Shown piece by piece: positions 1-9,298 of a DNA stretch of 64,000 nucleotides. Each line of letters opens with the position of its first letter. The first letter of the stretch is position 1. Origin of the DNA: Lysobacter enzymogenes (lineage in GTDB: Bacteria > Pseudomonadota > Gammaproteobacteria > Xanthomonadales > Xanthomonadaceae). Under the pieces are notes generated by a model, which was not told the origin of the DNA, did not search any database, and saw nothing but the letters and a program-made list of their open reading frames with translations. The stretch lies in NCBI RefSeq assembly GCF_017355525.1, contig NZ_CP067395.1:186001-250000 (forward strand), read 5' to 3'. A program made the translations under genes and the position numbers.

Positions 1-1368
1 GACCGTCCACACGCCCATCAGCATCCAGTTGTGCGCGGTCATCGTCGACAGCAGCACCAGGCAGCTGACGATGCCGGCGATGCAGATCGGCCACGCGAAC
101 GGGATCCGGAACGGCCGCGGCAGGTCCGGCTGGGTACGGCGCAGGATCAGCACGCCGAGGCAGACCGCGGCGAACGCGATCAGGGTGCCCATCGAGGTCA
201 TGTCGCCGAGGATGTCGAGCGGGAACAGCGCCGCCAGCAAGGCGATGCCGATGCCGGTGATGACGGTGTTGATGTGCGGCGTGCGGTACTTCGGATGGAT
301 CTTGGTGAACACCGGCGGCAGCAGGCCGTCGCGGGCCATGATCATGAAGATGCGCGGCTGGCCGATGATCATCACCAGCACCACCGACGACAGCCCGACC
401 AGGGCGCCGACCTCGACCACGATGCGCAGCCAGTTCAGCGCCGGATGCGCGGCGATCGCGGTCACCACCGGCTCGTCGGTGCCCAGGGTGTAGTACGGCG
501 CCAGGCCCGTCATCACCGCGGCCATGCCGATGTACAGCACCGTGCAGATCGCCAGCGACGCCATCATGCCGATCGGCATGTCCTTCTGCGGCTTGTGCGA
601 TTCCTGCGCCGCCACCGACACCGCCTCGAAGCCGATGTAGGCGAAGAACACCATCGACGCGCCGCGCAGCACGCCTTCCCAGCCGTACTTGCCGTGGCCC
701 TGCGATTCGGGAATGAACGGCTGCCACAGGTCGGGATTCACGTACTTCCAGCCGACCGCGATGACCAGCACGATCAGGCCCGACTTCAGCACCACCATCG
801 CCATGTTCATCGCCGACGACTTGCGGATGCCGACATAGCACAGCCACGTCAGCAGCAGCACGATCGCCGCCGCCGGCAGGTTGGCGATGGCGCCGGTCGG
901 GCGCAGCTTGGCGTCCAGCGGCGCCTGCACCAAGGCCGCGGGCAGGGTGATGTCGAAGTGTTGCAACAGACTCAGGAAGTAACCGGTCCAACTGACCGCC
1001 ACCGCCGAAGCGGAGACGCCGTACTCCAGGATCAGCATCCAGCCGATGAACCAGGCCGACAGCTCGCCCAGGGTCGCGTAGGTGTAGGTGTAGGCGCTGC
1101 CGGACACCGGCACCATCGCCGCGAACTCGGCATAGGCCAGCGCGCAGAAGGTGCAACAGATCGCCGCGAGAATGAAGGACAGCATGATCGCCGGCCCGGC
1201 GTGCTCTGCCGCGGCCTTGCCGGTGATGACGAAGATGCCGCCGCCGATGACCGCGCCGATGCCGAGCGCGGTCAGGCCCCAGGGGCCGAGGGTGCGGTGC
1301 AGGCTCAGTCCCTCGGCCTCGGTGTGGGCGGCGTGCGGGTGTTTGGTCGCCCGGAGTTGTTCCAGCAT
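1..1368 (-). CDS. APC-family amino acid permease (3' end cut by window edge)
   Basis: Inner-membrane amino-acid transporter of the APC superfamily, probably importing amino acids by cation symport. The reading frame is open from an ATG at 1368 through position 1, so the C-terminus lies outside the window. The N-terminal part carries the APC signature GIGAVIGGGIFVITG followed by AAAEHAGPAI, and about eleven hydrophobic helices are visible. It is closely similar along its length to the next permease (1618-3099), including the PDLWQPFIPE and AYIGFEAVS segments, so the two look like a tandem duplication in the same orientation. The substrate cannot be read from the sequence; cationic amino-acid or YfnA-like permeases are the nearest family type. 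Confidence 0.9.
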   Translation of the reverse strand, partial: MLEQLRATKHPHAAHTEAEGLSLHRTLGPWGLTALGIGAVIGGGIFVITGKAAAEHAGPAIMLSFILAAICCTFCALAYAEFAAMVPVSGSAYTYTYATLGELSAWFIGWMLILEYGVSASAVAVSWTGYFLSLLQHFDITLPAALVQAPLDAKLRPTGAIANLPAAAIVLLLTWLCYVGIRKSSAMNMAMVVLKSGLIVLVIAVGWKYVNPDLWQPFIPESQGHGKYGWEGVLRGASMVFFAYIGFEAVSVAAQESHKPQKDMPIGMMASLAICTVLYIGMAAVMTGLAPYYTLGTDEPVVTAIAAHPALNWLRIVVEVGALVGLSSVVLVMIIGQPRIFMIMARDGLLPPVFTKIHPKYRTPHINTVITGIGIALLAALFPLDILGDMTSMGTLIAFAAVCLGVLILRRTQPDLPRPFRIPFAWPICIAGIVSCLVLLSTMTAHNWMLMGVWTV

Positions 1369-1417
1369 GGTGGTTCGTCCTGGTGTTGCGTGTATCCGCG
1401 CGTTGCGATCCTTCGGC

Positions 1418-1502
1418 CGTCATTCCCGCGAAGGCGGGAATCCAGAGACTTCAGAGCCATGTGTCGGTGAAGCCCTGGATTCCCGCCTTCGCGGGAATGA
1501 CG
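1418..1502. repeat. Inverted pair of an ATTCCCGCGAAGGCGGGAAT-type palindromic repeat
   Basis: Two 28-bp arms (1418-1445 and 1475-1502) are inverted copies of each other, and each contains its own small palindrome, TTCCCGCgaagGCGGGAA. The unit lies between the two permease genes. Elements of this type are common intergenic repeats in xanthomonads and other proteobacteria. RNA from either strand would fold into a strong hairpin, so it may influence read-through or mRNA stability. Confidence 0.85.
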
Positions 1503-1560
1503 GCTTCAAAGAACGACGCACTCGGGTTCGCGGTCGCTGCGGTGGAAACGTCGCTGCATA

Positions 1561-1598
1561 AAAAGGAAAAAGGCCGGCGGGAAATCCCGCCGGCCTCG
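1561..1598 (-). terminator. Rho-independent terminator of the second permease
   Basis: AGGCCGGCGGG and CCCGCCGGCCT form an 11-bp GC stem at 1571-1596. Read on the minus strand it is followed by a T-rich run (1561-1570). It lies 20 bp beyond the stop codon of the permease at 1618-3099. Confidence 0.85.
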
Positions 1599-1617
1599 AA
1601 TCATGGATGCGCCGGGC

Positions 1618-3099
1618 TCAGGCCTTGCCGCCCGCCGCCTTGCGCAGCTTGCTGTTGTGGTAGCCGTAGCCGAAGTAGATCAGCATGCCGATCGCGGTCC
1701 AGCCGGTCATCAGGTGCCAATGCTCGGCGAACGGCTTCCAGAACAGGTACAGACAGGCCGCGGCGCCTAGCGGGCAGACCACGACGGCCAGCGGCACGCG
1801 GAACGGACGCGGCAGGTCGGGGCGGGTGTTGCGCAGGATCAGCACGCCGACGCAGACCGTGGCGAACGCCAGCAGGGTGCCCATCGACACCAGCTCGCCG
1901 AGCAGGTTGATCGGGAACAGGCCGGCCAGGATGCAGGCGAACACGCCGACGATGATCGTGCCCACGTACGGGGTCTGGAACTTCGGATGCACCTTGGCGA
2001 AGAACTTCGGCAGCAGGCCGTCTTTCGCCATCGAATAGAAGATGCGCGGCTGGCCCATCAGCATGACCAGGATCACCGAACTCAGGCCGGCGATGGCGCC
2101 GACTTCGACCACCAGCTTGAGCCAGCCCAGCGCCGGATAGGCTTCCAGCGCGGTCGCGACCGGCTTCGGCGTGCTCAGCATGTGGTACGGCAGCAGGCCG
2201 GTCAGCACGCCGGAGACGATGATGTAGATGATGGTGCAGATCACCAGCGAGCCGAGGATGCCGATCGGCATGTCGCGCTGCGGGTTCTTGGCCTCGCCGG
2301 CGGCGGTGGAGACCGCGTCGAAGCCGATGTAGGCGAAGAACACCACCGAGGCGCCGCGGATCACGCCGTCGATGCCGTACTTGCCGGGGCCCTGGTTTTC
2401 CGGGATGAACGGCACCCAGTTGTCCGGGTTGACGTACTTGGCGGCGAACGCGACGAACAGCGTGATCACCACGACCTTGATCGCGACGATGATCGTGTTG
2501 ATGAAGGCCGACTGGGTGATGCCGACGTAGCACAGGCCGCTGAGCGCGGCGACGATGACCACCGCCGGCAGATTGACCAGCCCGCCGGTGTAGACGAACG
2601 CGCCGTCGACCATGTTGAGCGGCGCGGCCGACAGCGAGGCCGGCAGGCCCATGCCGAAGGTGGTCAGCAGGCTGTTGAGGTAACCCGACCAGCCGACCGC
2701 GACGGTCGAGGCGGCGAACAGGTATTCCAGCACCAGGTTCCAACCGATGAACCAGGCGACGAACTCGCCGAGCGTGGCATAGGAATAGGAGTAGGCGCTG
2801 CCCGACACCGGCAGCATCGCCGAGAACTCGGCGTAGCACAGGCCGGCCAGTGCGCAGGCGAAGCCGGCGACGATGAAGCTCAGCACGATCGCCGGGCCGG
2901 CGTGTTCGGCGGCGGCGTGGCCGGAGAGGACGAAGATGCCGGCGCCGATGACCGCGCCGATGCCCAGCATCACCAATTGGGTCGCGGTCAGAGACCGTTT
3001 CAGCGTTGCCTCGCCTTGGAGGCTGCCCTCTACGGGCTCACCGGCGTCCACATGACCGGCGGGTGCCACCGGCTTGGTGATGAACAGGCCTCTCGACAT
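1618..3099 (-). CDS. APC-family amino acid permease
   Basis: Polytopic inner-membrane amino-acid permease of 493 residues, the usual size for the family. The chosen ATG at 3099 is preceded by AGGGGAG, a good ribosome binding site; the open frame extends 29 codons further upstream without support. The APC signature GIGAVIGAGIFVLSG is followed by AAAEHAGPAI, with about twelve hydrophobic helices. A hydrophilic N-terminus of about 50 residues precedes the first helix. It is a tandem paralogue of the permease at 1-1368 and has its own terminator, so the two are probably transcribed separately. Substrate is unknown; amino-acid import is inferred from family. Confidence 0.93.
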   Translation of the reverse strand: MSRGLFITKPVAPAGHVDAGEPVEGSLQGEATLKRSLTATQLVMLGIGAVIGAGIFVLSGHAAAEHAGPAIVLSFIVAGFACALAGLCYAEFSAMLPVSGSAYSYSYATLGEFVAWFIGWNLVLEYLFAASTVAVGWSGYLNSLLTTFGMGLPASLSAAPLNMVDGAFVYTGGLVNLPAVVIVAALSGLCYVGITQSAFINTIIVAIKVVVITLFVAFAAKYVNPDNWVPFIPENQGPGKYGIDGVIRGASVVFFAYIGFDAVSTAAGEAKNPQRDMPIGILGSLVICTIIYIIVSGVLTGLLPYHMLSTPKPVATALEAYPALGWLKLVVEVGAIAGLSSVILVMLMGQPRIFYSMAKDGLLPKFFAKVHPKFQTPYVGTIIVGVFACILAGLFPINLLGELVSMGTLLAFATVCVGVLILRNTRPDLPRPFRVPLAVVVCPLGAAACLYLFWKPFAEHWHLMTGWTAIGMLIYFGYGYHNSKLRKAAGGKA

Positions 3100-3281
3100 C
3101 GAACTCCCCTCTCTCTCGTAAGAAGTGATCTGTGCCCGTCGTTCTGGCGACGACGTGACCGACCCCGGTACGGGGCGGCGGGCCACCTTAACTCAGGGTG
3201 TAAATAAGCGGCAAGCGCACACGGTCATGGTCCGGGCAGCGATAATCCGGCCTCCCGTTCCTGAATCGCCAGCCCGTCTCC

Positions 3282-3887
3282 ATGCCAGCGCAACGCCCCG
3301 ACGCCATCGCCGAACTTCGTTCCACACTGACCGACTATGCGCGCCGCTGGCCGGAAGAAGCCGAACATACGGCGCCGTTCCTGCAACTGCTGAGCGAGGC
3401 CGAGGATTTCGACGCGGCGCATGATGCAGCGCAACATATGCCGGCCGACCCGTTCCGCCGCGACCGCCTGGCCGGCCATTTCACCGGCGGCGCGTGGCTG
3501 GTCGACCGCGCCGGCGCGCGCGTGCTGCTGACCCACCACCGCAAGCTCGGCCGCTGGCTGCAACTCGGCGGCCACGCCGACGGCGACCGCGACATGGCCG
3601 CGGTGGCGCTGAAGGAAGCCGAGGAAGAATCGGGCCTGAGCGGCCTGCGCGTGGACGCGGAGCTGTTCGACCTCGACCGCCACTGGATTCCCGAACGCCG
3701 CGACGTGCCCGGGCATTGGCATTACGACTTGCGCTATGTCGTGCACGCGGGCGACGACGAAACCTTCGTGGTCAGCGAGGAATCGCTGGATCTGGCCTGG
3801 CGCGGCATCGACGAGGTGCTGAGCGATCCCGACAGCGACGAATCGATGCGCCGGCTCGCGCGCAAGTGGCTGGCGCGCGCGGGCTGA
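3282..3887 (+). CDS. NUDIX hydrolase
   Basis: Soluble 201-residue protein of the NUDIX superfamily, which hydrolyses nucleoside diphosphates linked to another moiety. The NUDIX box runs about residues 97-119, GHADGDRDM...KEAEEESGL. Its second half (E-x2-EE-x-G with K for the usual R) is good, but the first conserved Glu (G-x5-E) is not a Glu here, so the box is slightly divergent. The N-terminal 60 residues form a helical extension seen in many stand-alone family members. It is divergent from the permease at 1618-3099. The substrate cannot be predicted. Confidence 0.88.
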   Translation: MPAQRPDAIAELRSTLTDYARRWPEEAEHTAPFLQLLSEAEDFDAAHDAAQHMPADPFRRDRLAGHFTGGAWLVDRAGARVLLTHHRKLGRWLQLGGHADGDRDMAAVALKEAEEESGLSGLRVDAELFDLDRHWIPERRDVPGHWHYDLRYVVHAGDDETFVVSEESLDLAWRGIDEVLSDPDSDESMRRLARKWLARAG

Positions 3888-4060
3888 GCGCGGCGCGCGC
3901 GCCTGCCCGTTTGTTTCCTGCGCACGCTGACGACGCGCGGGCGCCGCGCCGCCCGGCCCCGGCCCGAAGCCGCGACCGCGAAAGCGCCCAAGCCGCGGCC
4001 GCCGCCTCCGCCGCGCAAGCAACTGCGCTACGCTGAGCTCCCATCCGCCCGCGCCGCCGC

Positions 4061-5341
4061 ATGTCGACCAAACGCTCGGCCCCGAACCCCACCGGCTACG
4101 GCGGCGATTTGCGCGGCATCGGCCGCCTCACCATCGACGCGATCACCGGCGTCACCGACCTGGTCGAATCCGTCCACGCGACCATCGCCGCCTTGCCGAG
4201 CCCGCTCGGCGCGCCGGTCTACGACCCGACCCGCGGCCTGACCGGGCAGGTGTACCGCGGCGTGCGCGGCATCACCCGTCTGGTCGGCAGCGCATTGGAC
4301 CTCGGGCTGGCGCAGGTCGCGCCGTGGCTGGACCGGATCGAATCGTTGCCGCAACGCGACGCGGCGATCAGCGCGCTCAACGGCGTGCTCGGCGATCACC
4401 TCGACGACACCGGCAACCCGCTGGCGATCGGCATGCGCCTGTGCCGCGACGGCCGGCCGTTGCCGTCGGGCCGCAAGGCCTTGAGCGCGGCGCTGCCGCA
4501 GGCCAGCGGCAAACTGGTCGTGCTGGTCCACGGCCTGTGCATGAACGACCGCCAGTGGCGCTGGAACGGCCACGACTACGGCGCCGAACTGGCCCGCGAC
4601 GCGGGTTGGACCCCGGTCTATCTGCGCTACAACAGCGGCCGCCACATCTCGTTCAACGGCCGCGACTTCTCCGCCCGGCTCGAACGCCTGCTGCGCGATT
4701 GGCCGGTGCCGGTGGAACGCCTCGCCATCGTCTGCCACAGCATGGGCGGCCTGGTCGCGCGCAGCGCCTGCCACGCCGCCGCGCAGGCGCGGCACCACTG
4801 GATCGACAAGCTCGACAGTCTGGTGTTCCTCGGCACGCCGCATCAGGGCGCGCCGCTCGAACGCGCCGGCAGTTGGTTCGACACGGTGATCCAGCTGAGC
4901 CCGTACACCGCGCCGTTCGCGCGCCTCGGCAAGATCCGCAGCGCCGGCATCCAGGACCTGCGCCACGGCAACCTGCTCGATTCGGACTGGCGCGCATACG
5001 CCGACCGCAAGCGCGCCGGCGCCGACGCGCGCGCCGACACGCGCACCCCGGTGCCGTTGCCCAAGGGCGTGCGCAGCTACGCGATCGCGGTGTCGACCGA
5101 CGCGCAGCGCGCGCGCGACGAAGGCGACCAGCGCCGCGACGACCCGCCGTCGGGCGACGGGCTGGTGCCGGTCGCCAGCGCGCTGGGCCAGCACCGCAAT
5201 CCCGCGTTCGACCTGCGCATTCCCGCGTCGCGGCAATGGCTCGGCTACGGCCTGCATCATCTGGACCTGCTCGGCGACGCGCAGGTGTACGCGCAACTGC
5301 GGCGCTGGCTGAAAACCCCGCGCCGGGCGCGAACGCCATGA
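4061..5341 (+). CDS. Alpha/beta hydrolase (lipase/esterase-like)
   Basis: Predicted serine hydrolase of 426 residues. The oxyanion-hole motif VLVHG is near residues 154-158 and the nucleophile elbow is CHSMGG with Ser227, a variant of GHSMGG. The late HHLDLLG segment could supply the catalytic His. The first 140 residues are a non-catalytic extension with no signal peptide. The layout resembles PGAP1-like or lipase-like hydrolases. The stop codon overlaps the coq7-like gene by ATGA, so the two are translationally coupled. Activity on a lipid ester is inference. Confidence 0.85.
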   Translation: MSTKRSAPNPTGYGGDLRGIGRLTIDAITGVTDLVESVHATIAALPSPLGAPVYDPTRGLTGQVYRGVRGITRLVGSALDLGLAQVAPWLDRIESLPQRDAAISALNGVLGDHLDDTGNPLAIGMRLCRDGRPLPSGRKALSAALPQASGKLVVLVHGLCMNDRQWRWNGHDYGAELARDAGWTPVYLRYNSGRHISFNGRDFSARLERLLRDWPVPVERLAIVCHSMGGLVARSACHAAAQARHHWIDKLDSLVFLGTPHQGAPLERAGSWFDTVIQLSPYTAPFARLGKIRSAGIQDLRHGNLLDSDWRAYADRKRAGADARADTRTPVPLPKGVRSYAIAVSTDAQRARDEGDQRRDDPPSGDGLVPVASALGQHRNPAFDLRIPASRQWLGYGLHHLDLLGDAQVYAQLRRWLKTPRRARTP

Positions 5342-5883
5342 ACGCCGTCGTCCAGCACGCCGGCAGCGACACCGACCTCGGCAGCCGCATCCTCAAGGTC
5401 AACCACGCCGGCGAACACGGCGCAGTCAACATCTACGCCGGCCAGATCCGCATGGCCCGGCTGACCGCGCCACACCTGCTCGAAGAACTCAGCGCCTTCC
5501 GCGCCGACGAACAACGCCACCGCGCCCTGTTCTGGGCCGAACTCGAACGCCGCGGCCGCCCGCGCTGCCGCAGCTACGGGCTGTGCGGCTTCGGCGGCTA
5601 CACCCTGGGCCTCATCACCGGCCTGTTCGGCGCGCGCGCGATCGCCGCGACCACGGTCGCGGTGGAGCGGGTGGTGCTGCGCCATCTGGCCCATCAACTG
5701 GAAAGGCTGGAAGGCCGCGACCCGGCCGCAGCGACGGCGATTGCCGCGATCCTCGACGAGGAGCGCGAACATCACGACACCTCGGCGGAGCACCTGCACG
5801 AAGACCGCTTCTGGTCGCGGCTGCTGTCGCCGGTGGTGTCGGCTTCGACCGAGACGGTGATCTGGCTGGGGATGAAGCTGTAG
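5338..5883 (+). CDS. coq7: Coq7-family demethoxyubiquinone hydroxylase (di-iron)
   Basis: Small 181-residue di-iron hydroxylase matching the Coq7 family, which adds the C6 hydroxyl to demethoxyubiquinone late in ubiquinone synthesis. The family opening ILKVNHAGEHGAVNIYAG is present. Iron ligands appear as Glu26, ExxH at 58-61, Glu110 and ExxH around 142-145, the spacing expected for two duplicated helices. A hydrophobic membrane-association helix lies near residues 85-105. It starts at the ATG in the ATGA overlap with the upstream hydrolase. The family is firm; the exact quinone substrate is inferred. Confidence 0.93.
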   Translation: MNAVVQHAGSDTDLGSRILKVNHAGEHGAVNIYAGQIRMARLTAPHLLEELSAFRADEQRHRALFWAELERRGRPRCRSYGLCGFGGYTLGLITGLFGARAIAATTVAVERVVLRHLAHQLERLEGRDPAAATAIAAILDEEREHHDTSAEHLHEDRFWSRLLSPVVSASTETVIWLGMKL

Positions 5884-5915
5884 CGCGGCGAAACCGACGC
5901 CGTGCCGGGCGAGTT

Positions 5916-5944
5916 CGCGGTCGCGGCTCGCGCCGCTCCTACAG
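5916..5944 (-). repeat. 29-bp interspersed repeat, minus orientation
   Basis: Inverted copy of the element that begins CTGTAGGAGCGGCGCAAGCC and ends GCGACCGCG. It faces the plus-oriented copy at 5970-5998, forming the first inverted pair of the family in this window. Confidence 0.9.
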
Positions 5945-5965
5945 GAAGAAACGTCGCCTCCGTAG

Positions 5966-6406
5966 CCCCCTGTAGGAGCGGCGCAAGCCGCGACCGCGCC
6001 AACGCAACCACGGCGCACCATTCACCGCGCAGCGCAACCGCGAATGAAGAAACGCAACCTTCGCGAACGACGCGGCCGCCTACGCCCCCTGTAGGAGCGG
6101 CGCAAGCCGCGACCGCGCCAACACAACCACGGCGCACCATTCACCGCGCAGCGCAACCGCGAATGAAGAAACGCAACCTTCGTGGACGACGTGGTCGCCT
6201 ATGCCCCCTGTAGGAGCGGCGCAAGCCGCGACCGCGCCAGCACAACCACGGCGCACCATTCACCGCGCAGCGCAACCGCGAATGAAGAAACGCAACCTTC
6301 GTGGACGACATGGCCGCCTATGCCCCCTGTAGGAGCGGCGCAAGCCGCGACCGCGCCAATCCAACTACGCCGCACCGCTCACCGCGCTGCGCCACCGCCG
6401 GAGCTG
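5966..6406 (+). repeat. 119-bp tandem repeat array (about 3.7 copies)
   Basis: Copies begin at 5966, 6085, 6204 and 6323, an exact 119-bp period. Each contains the 29-bp CTGTAGGAGCGG-type element followed by about 90 bp ending in a purine-rich GAATGAAGAAACGCAACC segment. The middle copies are nearly identical; the last is truncated and diverged. The array lies between coq7 and a methyltransferase gene that points toward it. No convincing reading frame crosses it, and the unit is far too long and uninterrupted to be a CRISPR array. Confidence 0.93.
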
Positions 6407-6412
6407 CGATCC

Positions 6413-7024
6413 TCACCCGCCCTTGCGCACCATCACGCTGCGCCAAGGCCGCTGTTCGCTATCGATGAAGCTTTCCCACTCCACCGCGAACCCCGCCCGC
6501 CGCAACCGCTCATCCATCGCCGCCGCCGACCACCGCACCACCCGGTAATCGCCCGCATCGCCTTCCCACTCGTCGCCTTCCCCGAGCATGTGCGACAGCA
6601 GCGCCACGCCGCCCGCATGCAACGCCTGCGCCAGCTTGCCCAGCACGCCGTCCAACTGATCGCGCTCGAAGTGCTGCACCACGTACAGCATCAAGACCCC
6701 GTCGTACGTCCCTTCGATCTCGTCGGCCAACAGATCCAGCGGATACGCCCGCTTGCCGCGCTCGATCTGAAACCGCACGAACGCCGCCGTAACATCGGTA
6801 CGCCGCACCTGCGCGCCCAAGGTTTCGAGAAAATCCGCATCCCACCCCGGCCCCGAGCCGATGTCGAGCACCCGCGCCGGCGGCGCCAACGCGGCGGCGA
6901 AGCGGCGCAGATCCTCGGCCGCCTGCGCCGACGGCGTGGCCGACACCGCGGCGGCATAGCCGCGCGCATACCCTTCGTACGCCGCGACGGTGCGGCGGTT
7001 GTTGCGGCGGTCGGCGGCGCTCAT
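6413..7024 (-). CDS. Class I SAM-dependent methyltransferase
   Basis: 203-residue Rossmann-fold methyltransferase. Motif I is VLDIGSGPGWDADFLE; an acidic residue in the following strand (RRTDVT) would bind the SAM ribose, and VLMLYVVQHF corresponds to motif IV of the methyltransferase 11/25 group. The start at 7024 removes an upstream extension of 44 codons that has no family similarity. It lies downstream of, and in the same direction as, the phospholipase C gene. The methyl acceptor is unknown. Confidence 0.88.
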   Translation of the reverse strand: MSAADRRNNRRTVAAYEGYARGYAAAVSATPSAQAAEDLRRFAAALAPPARVLDIGSGPGWDADFLETLGAQVRRTDVTAAFVRFQIERGKRAYPLDLLADEIEGTYDGVLMLYVVQHFERDQLDGVLGKLAQALHAGGVALLSHMLGEGDEWEGDAGDYRVVRWSAAAMDERLRRAGFAVEWESFIDSEQRPWRSVMVRKGG

Positions 7025-7210
7025 CGGCAGGCTCCGGTTGCGGCTGGCCTGCAACGTAGCAAAGGTCGGGCCGGCGGGTGAGGGCGTTCCGCCTCGATTC
7101 GATGTGCGAAACGCAGGGGCGAGGGGAGCGGGAACGCGGCGATTGCGCGTTCCCACCGTTCCCCGCGTCCCTTGTTCCCTAAGGCGCCGCGCCAGTGCGG
7201 CGCCCCCGGA

Positions 7211-9298
7211 TCAAACCCCGATCGCCGGATCGCTGACGCTGTCCTCGCCGTTCTCCGCATGCCCGGCGAAGCGGCGCAGATACTGCGTGTCCTTGTTCGA
7301 GGTGACGCTGAGGTCGTACCAGCGCTTGCCGCCCGCCAGCGGCCAGCTGTCGCTGCGCTTGGCGCCCGGCGCCAGCGTGTAGGTACGCGCGGCGGCGCCG
7401 CTGTAGCGGTTCGGCTTCAAGGTCAGCGTGCACGCCGCCTTGCCGGTGTTGACCAGTTCCAGCAGCAGGCGCTCGCCGGCGACGTCGTGGCGCACCGTCA
7501 CTTCCGGGTTGGCGCCGTCGGCGGCCAGGGCCTTGTTGAGGTCGCCGCGGAACGCGCGCAGGAAGCCGTTGGGGCCGTAGGCCGACAGATCGTAGACGCC
7601 CTTGGTGACCTGCTTGGCGCTCCAGTAATCCGACAGCGCCGTGCCCGGGTCGAGCGTGTAGTACCACGGCCCGTCGCCGCGGTTGCCCGCATACACGTTG
7701 AAGCAGGCGCCGGCGACGCCGCTGTTGCCGAAGTCGAGCCAATAGCGCCCGCTGGACGCTTCGATGCGGCCGCCGACCTGCAACTCGTACGGCAGCGCGC
7801 GCGCCGGGCGCTGGCCGCGTTCCTGCTTGGGCAGGCGCTGCTGCGCCGGCGGCTTGGGCACGGCGAGGCGGCAGCTGGCGTCGGCGTTGCTCATGCTGTC
7901 GTCGGTGTCCGGCAGCGCCGGCCACGCCGCGTTCGGCGTGGCGAAATCGAACGCGGTGCTGAGGTCGCCGGCCACCGTGCGGCGCCACGCGCTGATGTTC
8001 GGCTCGGCGACGCCGAAGCGCGCTTCCAGGAAACGCAGCACCGAGGTGTGATCGAACACCTGCGAATTGACCCAGCCGCCCTTGCTCCACGGCGAGATCA
8101 CGAACATCGGCACGCGCACGCCGAGCCCGACCGGAATGCCGTTGTAGTTCTCGGTCGCGGTGTCGACGGTGCTCTTGCCGAGGTCGGCGTTGATCGCCGG
8201 CAACGGCGCCGGCAGATGGTCGAAGAAGCCGCCGTTCTCATCGTAGTTGATGATGAAGACGGTCTTCGACCACACCTCGGGATTGGCCACCAGCGCCTCC
8301 AGCAGGCGCGCGGTCAGCGATTCGCCATAGGCCGGGGTCGCCGACGGATGCTCGCTCATGATGTACGACGGCACGATCCACGACACCGCCGGCAGGGTGC
8401 CGTTGCGCACGTCCTTGGCGAATTCGGCGATCAGGTGCTCGCCGCGCGAGGTCTTGGCGTTGGCTTCGTTCGAGCCCGGCACGATCGCGCGGCCGCGCTT
8501 GTACAACTGCGAACTCGGATCGAGCTTGCGGAACGCGGCGAAGTAAGCGAGCGAGTTGTCGCCGTAGTTGTCGTGTTCCTGATACACGCGCCACGGAATC
8601 CCGGCGTTCTGCAAACGCTCGGCGTAGGTGGTCCACTTGTGCCCGGCGAAATTGGGATTGTCGCGCGAGGCGTCGCCGGTCCAGTTGCCGTCGTCGGCGT
8701 TGTTGACCGCCTGCGGCCCGAGGTCGCCGACGGTCATGCCGCTGGTGCCGGCGAACAAATGCATGCGGTTGGGATTGGTCGGGCCGTGGTGCGAGCAGTA
8801 ATACGCGTCGCAGACGGTGAACGCGTCGGCCAGCGCGTAATAGAACGGCATGTCCTCGCGGGTGAAGTGGCCCATGCACATCGGGCCCTTGACCGAGATC
8901 CAGGCGTTGTAGTCCTTCCAGCGCGAATACGCGCCCTTCCAGCTGTGGTCGATGTCGGCCAGGCAGTGCGCGGCGGTCTGGGCGGTGTCGAGGTGGAACG
9001 GCAGCACGAACTCGTTGGGCTTGCTCGCCGTCTTGGGCTGCTCGAACACGGTCTTGCCGCCGGGCAGCGGGATCGGCCGCGGGTCGTCGAAACCGCGCAC
9101 GCCGCGCAACGCGCCGAGGTAATGGTCGAAGGACCGGTTCTCCTGCATCAGGATCACCACGTGCTGCACATCCTGGATGGTGCCGGTGACGCGCGCGGCC
9201 GGCGTGGCCAGGGCGGTGCGGATGCTGGGCGGCAGCAGGCTCAGCGCGGCGGCGGAGCCGGCGAGCTTGAGGAAATCGCGACGGGTGGGAGATGACAA
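7211..9298 (-). CDS. Phosphocholine-specific phospholipase C, Tat-exported
   Basis: Secreted phospholipase C of the PlcH/PlcN (acid phosphatase-like) family, expected to cleave phosphatidylcholine or sphingomyelin. With a TTG start at 9298 the product is 695 residues. The start is chosen because GGAG lies upstream and it puts the twin-arginine signal TRRDFLKLAG right at the N-terminus; an open frame reaches an ATG at 9418. The catalytic domain opens with HVVILMQENRSFDHYLGALR and contains CYCSHH-like and GGFFDH segments typical of the family. The last 200 residues look like the paired C-terminal DUF756 domains. The phosphatidylcholine preference is from the family. Confidence 0.93.
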   Translation of the reverse strand: MSSPTRRDFLKLAGSAAALSLLPPSIRTALATPAARVTGTIQDVQHVVILMQENRSFDHYLGALRGVRGFDDPRPIPLPGGKTVFEQPKTASKPNEFVLPFHLDTAQTAAHCLADIDHSWKGAYSRWKDYNAWISVKGPMCMGHFTREDMPFYYALADAFTVCDAYYCSHHGPTNPNRMHLFAGTSGMTVGDLGPQAVNNADDGNWTGDASRDNPNFAGHKWTTYAERLQNAGIPWRVYQEHDNYGDNSLAYFAAFRKLDPSSQLYKRGRAIVPGSNEANAKTSRGEHLIAEFAKDVRNGTLPAVSWIVPSYIMSEHPSATPAYGESLTARLLEALVANPEVWSKTVFIINYDENGGFFDHLPAPLPAINADLGKSTVDTATENYNGIPVGLGVRVPMFVISPWSKGGWVNSQVFDHTSVLRFLEARFGVAEPNISAWRRTVAGDLSTAFDFATPNAAWPALPDTDDSMSNADASCRLAVPKPPAQQRLPKQERGQRPARALPYELQVGGRIEASSGRYWLDFGNSGVAGACFNVYAGNRGDGPWYYTLDPGTALSDYWSAKQVTKGVYDLSAYGPNGFLRAFRGDLNKALAADGANPEVTVRHDVAGERLLLELVNTGKAACTLTLKPNRYSGAAARTYTLAPGAKRSDSWPLAGGKRWYDLSVTSNKDTQYLRRFAGHAENGEDSVSDPAIGV

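Noticed and set aside
31..1470. 479-codon plus-strand open frame
   Set aside because: It is antisense to the first permease, is rich in Arg, His, Asp and Gln, and has no domain; the permease frame on the minus strand is clearly the real one.
5966..6406. Tandem repeats as a CRISPR array
   Set aside because: The 119-bp units are contiguous without unique spacers and no cas gene is present.
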